Shown in pieces: positions 1 to 5,441 of a stretch of 5,441 nucleotides of DNA. Location of the stretch: positions 1 to 5,441 of the forward strand of contig CAJQGO010000104.1 in NCBI GenBank assembly GCA_905477565.1, in the 5' to 3' direction. This DNA comes from an uncultured Planctomycetota bacterium. GTDB taxonomy: Bacteria > Planctomycetota > Planctomycetia > Pirellulales > UBA1268. Positions within the stretch are counted from its first letter, which is position 1. The number at the start of each line of letters is the position of its first letter. Position numbers and translations under genes: made by a program. The notes beneath the pieces are model-generated. The model did no database searches. It was not told where the DNA came from and saw only the letters and a program-made list of their open reading frames with translations.

Positions 1-2713
1 TTCCCTGAGACTCCACTCCTTCACTCAAGAGCCGATACCGTAGGTTTCGCAACCGGGCGGTCGTCGCATACGTCGCAACACCAAGAGGCTTGCACATAAA
101 CATCTCAGGACGAATAGAAATTTCTCGTCCTGCCCGCTCTTGTTCGATAAGTTCTTCCCCATCAAGCAGACAAGTTATTGAATCTGGTTCCACACGCACT
201 GTGATCACATACCAACGATTATCGGTCAATTCCATGTATTGATTGGTGTCGTTTTCTGACGCATCGAGCCCGTCAATAGACGATAGTCCCACCAAACCAC
301 CACCCCATCCCCCAAGAATAAAACTGCAACTGTCCTCCCCAACAGGAAATGTAAGGCCACAAAAGAAATCAAACCCCTCAACTCTCTTTGCCTCAAGAGA
401 CAACTCATAGTTGTCTCTTGGGAACTCACCGTGCCAGGTAATTCCGCTGAGCGGGTCCCCCATGCCTATCGATATTTCTCCATTAATCACTTCGAGCGGA
501 CCATCGGTACCAAATTCACTTGATCGCCAGTTGCCGAGTTTGTGTCCGTCAAAGAGTGGCGTCCAAGTGACGCTGCCAATCTGCCTCGCCTTCTGCAATT
601 CAGCTACCAACTCCTCGGCGTTATAGACATGCTCGAGTGATTTCATAAGAGCACCGACAGAGACCGAAATCGCTCGGGCCCGATCACTGTCATAGGCAAT
701 ATCCAGTACCAGCGAATCCTGATTGCCATCAAAAATGACACCCACAAGTTCACTCGCGACATTCACAACCGGGCTACCAGAATTTCCACCAATGATGTCC
801 GCGGTTGAAAGAAAGTTCAGTGGAGTGGACAACACGTCGAAATCGGTCAAGGTACCTCGAGCCGCCTGCCACGATTCCGGCGGATCAAACGGCGATCGCC
901 CCTCTTCTTGATCCACTTTAGAAAAAAGATCACTGATTGTTGTCCATGGTCTTGGCTCACTCGCCCTCCCTGGAACACCCCGCACCTTTCCGTACGCCAG
1001 TCGCAGCGTAAATGTGGCATCGGGAGCAAATGGTGCAGAAGCTGCTTGAAGCCTCAGTCGTGTGAGTTCAGCATGAGCCTGCTTTTTAATTTCTGTATTT
1101 TCTTCAACGATATCGCGAAGCTGGCGAGATTCGTCATCAACCAGCTTCGCAAGTGCGAGCATCGTATCGTCGCTTGAATCAATCGCTGCAACGCCACCTT
1201 CATAGAACTCTTTCCGACGATCTGGAAGCGGCTCGCCATTTCCAACACCCCGCTTCCCAAGGGTTGTGCCGGCGACTAGCTCGCTTGCACGGTCTGCAGG
1301 TGATTGTCCATTAAGAACGTCTTGCACAAGAGGGTCGTCGATTCCGAGTTGCTTCACTAAAAAAGTTAATGAATCGGCAAGCCCGAGCGTTTCATAGTCG
1401 TCATACAACGGCTGATCTGACAAGAGGCGAAGTTTCAGTGACGTCCGCGCCGCTTCACGATATTCACGAAGACGCTCACCATCGGGCTTCTCTGACTCGG
1501 TCGCCAGCCGAAGGAGTGTCCTGGCGTTTGAAAAGAATCGACTGCGAAAACCCATTGCCCCTTCAAGCAGGTTGTAGCGAACAGCAACAGCATCAATCGC
1601 CAACTGTGCCCGTTGGATTTTCTCCCATGGACTTTCCTGCCCTTGCTCTTTCCACTCTCTGCGTAACGTGTCCTCAGCTTTTTCAAGGCGTTCGAAAATG
1701 TCAGGCCGCAGAAGAGCCGACAGCAAACCGCCCCGGGCTTTTCGGCTGTTCTGAACTGAGAACAAATCCTGCATGGATCGCTGCTGCTCGACGTGCCCTT
1801 CTTCAGCATAGGACTGCAACAACACCTCTCGTCTATTCAGCCATTCCAATACAAACGGAAGGCTTCGACCACGCATTGAACGGATTTCTGCAATCGTCTT
1901 GCCACGATCAGTATGCCCCGGATGGCCGGCAACAAAGACCGCATCATCTCGTTTTACATCATTTTCAGCGAACGGAAGAAACGACCTGCTCGAAAGCGGC
2001 TTCCCTTTTTCGTACACCCGAAAAAAACAGATATCGAGACAGTGCCTTGGGAATTCAAAATTGTCTGCATCGCCGCCAAAAAAAGCGATCTGTCTCTCAG
2101 GCGCAAACACCAGCCGAACATCGGTGTATCGTTTGTATCTATACAGGTGATAGCGGCCACCGCCGAACAAGGTAACAACATCACTACGCAGCCCCGTTTC
2201 AACAAGCGACTCTTGTTCAATTGCAGCAAGTGCGGCTCGTCGTGCCGCCAGTGCATCTGCCGAACTTTCGGTGCCCGCAACAGCTTCTTCTACACGTGCC
2301 GTAACGTCTTCAATGGAACGAAGTACGTTGAGTTCAAGATCAAGACAGCGAATTTCTTCTTCGTGCGACCTCGCAAGATAGCCATCTCTCGCGAGATTTC
2401 TTTCAGGTGTTGATAACTTCTGAAGACTACTGGCAGCAACATGGTGATTGGTTAGGACAAGACCATCTGGTGAGACGAAAGCACCGGAACCACCACTGTT
2501 AAAACGAACGGCGGATCGTTGCAGGTGATCCAGCCACGCACGCGAGGGCACAAATCCAACATCACGGGACAGCCGTTCTTCTGGTACCGCATTGAAAAGC
2601 CACATCCCCTCATCAGCACGCCCTGAATGACATGCGAGAACGACAAGCACGACAACTTGCATCACCAGAGAGCATCGCCACCCTCTACCAAAATGAAACC
2701 GTGTATCTTTCAC
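1..2713 (-). CDS. Exported S46-family dipeptidyl-peptidase (DPP7-like) fused to a C-terminal DUF1080/LamG-like domain; 3' end cut by window edge
   Basis: The frame is open without a stop from a GTG at 2713 to base 1 (904 residues visible). Residues 1-33 look like a signal peptide: a basic start (R5, R10, R13), a hydrophobic core VVVLVVLA at 20-27, and a likely cut after GRA (31-33). A lipobox-like VLAC ending at C28 makes a lipoprotein possible. The mature start DEGMWLF matches the usual S46 N-terminus. The S46 chymotrypsin-fold triad is visible: TNHHV with H91, GGDADNFEFPRH with D217 (or D215), and GGNSGSP with S645. GHPGHTDR (263-270) is another family signature. S46 enzymes remove dipeptides from oligopeptide N-termini in the periplasm. 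G663 in FDGN is where, from memory, acid-specific DPP11 has Arg, which suggests a DPP7-like hydrophobic preference. After a linker, residues 717 to about 897 form a DUF1080/LamG-like beta-sandwich that starts WTPLFDG and ends ARLRNLRYRLL, so the stop is probably just outside the window. The role of this domain is unknown; glycan or matrix binding is a guess. Confidence 0.93.
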   Translation of the reverse strand, partial: MKDTRFHFGRGWRCSLVMQVVVLVVLACHSGRADEGMWLFNAVPEERLSRDVGFVPSRAWLDHLQRSAVRFNSGGSGAFVSPDGLVLTNHHVAASSLQKLSTPERNLARDGYLARSHEEEIRCLDLELNVLRSIEDVTARVEEAVAGTESSADALAARRAALAAIEQESLVETGLRSDVVTLFGGGRYHLYRYKRYTDVRLVFAPERQIAFFGGDADNFEFPRHCLDICFFRVYEKGKPLSSRSFLPFAENDVKRDDAVFVAGHPGHTDRGKTIAEIRSMRGRSLPFVLEWLNRREVLLQSYAEEGHVEQQRSMQDLFSVQNSRKARGGLLSALLRPDIFERLEKAEDTLRREWKEQGQESPWEKIQRAQLAIDAVAVRYNLLEGAMGFRSRFFSNARTLLRLATESEKPDGERLREYREAARTSLKLRLLSDQPLYDDYETLGLADSLTFLVKQLGIDDPLVQDVLNGQSPADRASELVAGTTLGKRGVGNGEPLPDRRKEFYEGGVAAIDSSDDTMLALAKLVDDESRQLRDIVEENTEIKKQAHAELTRLRLQAASAPFAPDATFTLRLAYGKVRGVPGRASEPRPWTTISDLFSKVDQEEGRSPFDPPESWQAARGTLTDFDVLSTPLNFLSTADIIGGNSGSPVVNVASELVGVIFDGNQDSLVLDIAYDSDRARAISVSVGALMKSLEHVYNAEELVAELQKARQIGSVTWTPLFDGHKLGNWRSSEFGTDGPLEVINGEISIGMGDPLSGITWHGEFPRDNYELSLEAKRVEGFDFFCGLTFPVGEDSCSFILGGWGGGLVGLSSIDGLDASENDTNQYMELTDNRWYVITVRVEPDSITCLLDGEELIEQERAGREISIRPEMFMCKPLGVATYATTARLRNLRYRLLSEGVESQG

Positions 2714-2721
2714 CTGTTATG

Positions 2722-2728
2722 CCCCTCT
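2722..2728 (-). promoter_or_regulatory. Shine-Dalgarno site supporting the GTG start of the S46 peptidase
   Basis: On the minus strand AGAGGGG lies 8 bases upstream of the GTG at 2713-2711. An in-frame TAA (2719-2717) sits two codons before that GTG, so no earlier start is possible. The alternative ATG at 2662-2660 has no site at good spacing and would remove the basic n-region of the signal peptide. GTG is therefore the preferred start. Confidence 0.6.
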
Positions 2729-2834
2729 TTCCGTCACACGCATCACTCACCAGCGAGCGAACCAGACCATCCTACCGCGTCCGTGCGGTTCTGAGTGCCT
2801 TGGGAAACAACAGCCCCTTGCTCAAACAATTTAC

Positions 2835-2864
2835 TTGCACTAAATACATGTACGCATGTATACT
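2835..2864 (+). promoter_or_regulatory. Candidate sigma70-type promoter for the comM homologue with a dyad in its spacer
   Basis: A good -10 hexamer, TATACT (2859-2864), follows a weak -35-like TTGCAC (2835-2840) with an 18-bp spacer. Transcription would start near 2871, leaving a leader of about 57 bases before the ATG at 2928. The inverted repeat ATACATG-TACG-CATGTAT (2844-2861) fills the spacer and overlaps the first bases of the -10, a position typical of operators or spacer-binding activators. The hexamers are read by eye, and the -35 matches only three of six consensus bases. Confidence 0.35.
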
Positions 2865-2909
2865 CCTTCCTGCTCGAAGGCATCGCTTGTTCTCCCCCAC
2901 ACCGCATTC

Positions 2910-2916
2910 GAAGGAA
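2910..2916 (+). promoter_or_regulatory. Shine-Dalgarno site for the comM homologue
   Basis: GAAGGAA lies 11 bases upstream of the ATG at 2928, slightly long but usable spacing. It supports 2928 over the in-frame ATG at 2856. That upstream ATG lies inside the dyad, upstream of the likely transcription start, and would add 24 residues with no counterpart in the family. Confidence 0.45.
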
Positions 2917-2927
2917 CTCCCCCCCTG

Positions 2928-4472
2928 ATGCTTGCTCGCTTACAAACTTTTTCATTGGTTGGTGTCGATGCCATACCCGTCGATGTGGAGGTTGATGTTT
3001 CCGGCGGGGCGCTGCCGGCAACCATCCTCGTGGGTTTGCCCGATGCAGCTGTTCGCGAGAGCACTCATCGAGTAGGACGAGCCATGGTGAACTGTGGATT
3101 CAGTCGACCGAATGATCGAATTGTTATCAACCTGGCGCCTGCCGATCTTCCAAAACAGGCGGCTACTTTTGATCTGCCAATAAGCCTTGGAATCTTGGCT
3201 GGCAGTTGTCAATTTTCATCCACACGATTTCGCGACTACGCCGTGGTTGGTGAGTTATCTCTCGAAGGCTCAACAAGGCCAGCACGTGGTGCACTCTCAA
3301 TGGCAATCCGTGCGGCAAAAGAAAATAAACTCAAAGGTATCGTTGTCCCAGCAGCAAGTGCAAGTGAGGCTGCCGTCGTAGAAAAAATACAAGTCATACC
3401 CGTCACATCACTTCGTGAGGCTGTTGATTTCTTTTCTGGCAAAATTGATATCACGCCTACCGCCCCACGCGTCGAAGACTTTCAGTCTGGCGAAACATGC
3501 ACCGTAGACTTTTCTGACGTCCGTGGGCAGGAAACGGCTAAACGTGCTCTCAGTATTGCAGCGGCGGGTGGCCATAACGTCGCCATGCTTGGTCCACCTG
3601 GTAGTGGCAAAACCATGCTCGCAAAACGGCTACCAACAATACTTCCACCACTTCGAACGGAAGAGAGCATCGAAACATCTCAAATCTACAGCGCACTGGG
3701 GCTCCTCGAATCAGGACAACCTCTTCTAACGAGCCGCCCGTTCCGCGCACCACATCACACAATTAGTGAAGCAGGCCTCATTGGTGGTCGGTCGATACCA
3801 ATGCCGGGTGAAATTAGTCTTGCGCATAATGGTGTCTTGTTTCTTGACGAATTGCCCGAATTCAATCGCCGCACACTTGAAGTGCTTCGGCAGCCCCTCG
3901 AGGATGGAACCGTCACTATAAGTCGAGCCCGTTCGACAACCTGCTTCCCCTCAGCATTCATGCTCATTGCTGCAATGAACCCATGCCCCTGTGGATATCG
4001 TGGGGACCCAAGCCGTGACTGCCAATGCACAGTGCCACAAGTCGAACGGTACATGGGCAAAATTTCAGGCCCACTTCTCGATCGTATTGACATGCATCTC
4101 GAGGTTTCAGCTGTTCCTTTTAACGACCTTGCTTCGAAGCAAGCAGGAACCTCAAGTGCAGTGATACGAAACCGAGTATGTGTTGCTCGCGAGATTCAAC
4201 AAAATAGATTTGGAAAATCAGGGACAGTCGGGCACCGCTGGAATGCTCAAATGACAAATAGAGAAGTTCGTCACCATTGTCACATCGAGAAGAAAGGACT
4301 GGAACTGCTCCGAACTGCTGTTTTGAACCTTGGCCTCTCTGCCCGCGCGCATGACAAAGTACTTCGAGTTGCGCGAACAATTGCAGACCTTAGTGAAGCA
4401 GAAGCAATCCTTGCTGAGCATATCAGTGAGGCAATACAATACCGTCTGCTTGACCGCAAACTCTGGACATAG
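2928..4472 (+). CDS. comM: YifB/ComM-type AAA+ ATPase (Mg-chelatase-like family), competence-linked DNA branch-migration helicase homologue
   Basis: The protein has 514 residues, the usual length for this family. The chosen start gives MLARLQTFSLVGVDAIPVDV, matching the typical YifB N-terminus. The N-terminal ChlI-type domain (about 1-145, S5-like fold) carries GLPDAAVRES (36-45). The AAA+ core has Walker A GPPGSGKT (222-229), Walker B VLFLDE (303-308) and a sensor-1 region AAMNPCPCG. A conserved cysteine cluster follows: C353, C355, C365 and C367 in the pattern CPC-N9-CxC, which may bind metal. LLDRIDMH (383-390) and the C-terminal domain with LGLSAR (468-473) and EAIQYR near the end complete the architecture. 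In Vibrio cholerae ComM is a hexameric helicase that promotes branch migration when transformed DNA is integrated. Homologues also occur in species not known to be competent, so the role here is inferred. The gene is divergent from the S46 peptidase gene and co-directional with the PAP2 gene 150 bases downstream. No residue expected for ATPase function appears to be missing. Confidence 0.95.
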   Translation: MLARLQTFSLVGVDAIPVDVEVDVSGGALPATILVGLPDAAVRESTHRVGRAMVNCGFSRPNDRIVINLAPADLPKQAATFDLPISLGILAGSCQFSSTRFRDYAVVGELSLEGSTRPARGALSMAIRAAKENKLKGIVVPAASASEAAVVEKIQVIPVTSLREAVDFFSGKIDITPTAPRVEDFQSGETCTVDFSDVRGQETAKRALSIAAAGGHNVAMLGPPGSGKTMLAKRLPTILPPLRTEESIETSQIYSALGLLESGQPLLTSRPFRAPHHTISEAGLIGGRSIPMPGEISLAHNGVLFLDELPEFNRRTLEVLRQPLEDGTVTISRARSTTCFPSAFMLIAAMNPCPCGYRGDPSRDCQCTVPQVERYMGKISGPLLDRIDMHLEVSAVPFNDLASKQAGTSSAVIRNRVCVAREIQQNRFGKSGTVGHRWNAQMTNREVRHHCHIEKKGLELLRTAVLNLGLSARAHDKVLRVARTIADLSEAEAILAEHISEAIQYRLLDRKLWT

Positions 4473-4586
4473 TGGAAAAGGGCACTCAACCCAATATATT
4501 CGTCTCGACAGATCGTTGCGCGGCGTGGCACACTTCTCGATAGTCAAACGGTCACTCTCCTCAAGAACATTTTTGACCTTTTCTAA

Positions 4587-4616
4587 TCATCGACTTCTGA
4601 TTCATCGACCTCTGCT
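4587..4616 (+). repeat. Imperfect 15-bp tandem duplication just upstream of the PAP2 gene
   Basis: Two adjacent 15-base units, 4587-4601 and 4602-4616, both begin TCATCGAC and match at 13 of 15 positions. The repeat ends six bases before the PAP2 ATG, in the place a ribosome-binding site would normally occupy. No function is evident. Confidence 0.7.
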
Positions 4617-4622
4617 CCTTAG

Positions 4623-5342
4623 ATGAACGCTTCGTACCAACAAAACTTCCCTCGCCCCCACAATACCGCCTTCAAACTGCGTCTGGTTGTTGCTGGACTA
4701 TTCGTCGTCCTCGGAATGCTTGCCTTTCCCGCCGACGTTTCCGTAGCCTTATGGGTTCAGAAGACACCTCTCCCAAAGGAATTGATGCGGTACCTAGACC
4801 TCGCCGAGGTTTTTGGACATGGCATTGGCGTTGCCATGATCATGATTGGTGCATTTTGCCTCGATCGGTCAATTCAGTTTCCGTCAATTCAATGGCCCGC
4901 AATCCGATGGCCTACATTTCAGCCCACGGTAAAAAAGCGATACGGAGCGAGAATGCTCGGCGGACTTTTGTTCGGACCACTTGGAGTCCTTCTTCTAAAA
5001 CAGTTGATTGACCGATCTCGTCCCCGTGCAACTGACTTCAACCTTGTGACATCTGTCCTGGACACATTTGGAACTGCCTCACTTGTCGCTGGACCTCGTA
5101 GTGGCAGTGATCTCCACAGTTTTCCATCTGGTCATTCGGCAACAGCAGCAGCTCTCGCGACTGTATTCATTTGGAAATACCCACAAGGCCGTGTTTTCTT
5201 TTTGATTGTGGCTATCAGTGCTTGCCTCCAGAGAATTTTCAGCATGGCTCATTACCCAAGTGACGTGTGTCTTGGAGCGGCCTGCGGCATTCTTGGCGCT
5301 GCCGTCGTTCTCGGCCAAGATAACACTCAAAGTTCGGCCTGA
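4623..5342 (+). CDS. PAP2-superfamily integral membrane phosphatase
   Basis: The protein has 239 residues and all three motifs of the PAP2 (type 2 phosphatidic acid phosphatase) superfamily: KQLIDRSRP (126-134, Kx6RP), FPSGH (167-171) with the acid-base H171, and R204-x5-H210-x3-D214, whose H210 is the expected nucleophile. The usual Ser before that Arg is Gln (Q203). Hydrophobic stretches at about 19-45, 62-80, 108-125, 172-184, 190-203 and 215-231 suggest the family's typical six membrane segments. The active site would face the periplasm if the fold is standard. Relatives dephosphorylate phosphatidic acid, phosphatidylglycerophosphate, undecaprenyl pyrophosphate or lipid A; the sequence does not say which. 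The loop between segments 2 and 3 contains three pentapeptide repeats (85-99). The ATG directly follows an upstream TAG and has no recognisable Shine-Dalgarno site. The next in-frame ATG is codon 32, inside the first hydrophobic stretch, so 4623 is the sensible start. Confidence 0.92.
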   Translation: MNASYQQNFPRPHNTAFKLRLVVAGLFVVLGMLAFPADVSVALWVQKTPLPKELMRYLDLAEVFGHGIGVAMIMIGAFCLDRSIQFPSIQWPAIRWPTFQPTVKKRYGARMLGGLLFGPLGVLLLKQLIDRSRPRATDFNLVTSVLDTFGTASLVAGPRSGSDLHSFPSGHSATAAALATVFIWKYPQGRVFFLIVAISACLQRIFSMAHYPSDVCLGAACGILGAAVVLGQDNTQSSA

Positions 5343-5441
5343 AGAATTTTCATTGGTTTTCAACCAGTACAAAGCTAAAACCAACTGTGCGACCCGCTTT
5401 TGTTCTCCCTGATCCGCATCAAACCCAGACCAATCTGCTAG

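Noticed and set aside
1369..2175. A 268-codon open frame on the plus strand, opposite the peptidase gene.
   Set aside because: It lies entirely antisense to the S46 coding region, has low-complexity Gln/Thr/Arg-rich composition and no recognisable motif. The minus strand carries the conserved triad and family signatures throughout.
2856..2927. A 24-residue N-terminal extension of the comM homologue from the ATG at 2856.
   Set aside because: The ATG at 2928 gives the canonical family N-terminus and has a Shine-Dalgarno site. The extension overlaps the candidate -10 and dyad and does not resemble the family.
4516..4544. TTGCGC-N17-GATAGT as a promoter for the PAP2 gene.
   Set aside because: Both hexamers match the consensus poorly, and similar matches occur by chance in any 150-bp gap.
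4473..4586. Read-through frame of 37 codons directly after the comM stop, ending in TAA at 4584-4586.
   Set aside because: It has no usable start codon or ribosome site. The comM protein is already full length, and an open stretch this short is expected by chance.
5353..5384. Inverted repeat TTGGTTTT ... AAAACCAA after the PAP2 stop, a possible terminator.
   Set aside because: The stem is only 8 bp and AT-rich with a 16-base loop and no following T-tract. A competing small hairpin (TGGTT-TTC-AACCA) uses the same left arm. Support is too weak for a terminator call.
5079..5441. Minus-strand frame open from the right edge to a stop at 5079, which could be the end of a convergent gene.
   Set aside because: It would overlap 264 bases of the PAP2 gene, including its conserved PSGH and motif-3 region. 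Only the outer 99 bases are outside a known gene, and no family resemblance is visible.

Overview
The window looks like an ordinary chromosomal segment of a Gram-negative-type bacterium, most likely a planctomycete (Pirellulales-like). This lineage is an inference. It rests on a DUF1080 (LamG-like) domain of the kind common in Planctomycetes and Verrucomicrobia, here fused to a secreted S46 peptidase, and on the moderate base composition. There is no rRNA, tRNA, CRISPR array or insertion sequence in view.

Layout. (1) Bases 1-2713, minus strand: one very long open frame that runs off the left edge. It encodes an exported S46-family dipeptidyl-peptidase with a complete His/Asp/Ser triad, followed in the same frame by a C-terminal DUF1080/LamG-like domain. 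904 residues are visible and the stop codon lies beyond base 1. (2) Bases 2714-2927: a 214-bp divergent intergenic region. It holds the Shine-Dalgarno sites of both flanking genes, a candidate sigma70-type promoter facing right, and an 18-bp dyad sitting in the spacer of that promoter. (3) Bases 2928-4472, plus strand: a full-length YifB/ComM-type AAA+ ATPase (Mg-chelatase-like family). (4) Bases 4473-4622: a 150-bp gap with no supported gene and a short imperfect tandem repeat just before the next start. (5) Bases 4623-5342, plus strand: a PAP2-superfamily integral membrane phosphatase. (6) Bases 5343-5441: no supported gene.

The three genes do not form an obvious pathway. The peptidase would act in the periplasm or at the cell surface, releasing dipeptides from oligopeptides. 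The ComM homologue would act in the cytoplasm on recombination intermediates formed with incoming DNA. The PAP2 protein would dephosphorylate a lipid phosphate or pyrophosphate at the membrane. The last two are co-directional and could share a transcript, but the 150-bp gap makes this uncertain. The most noteworthy item is the S46-DUF1080 fusion. The remaining observations are small regulatory or protein-repeat details. I see no evidence of a new multi-gene system here.
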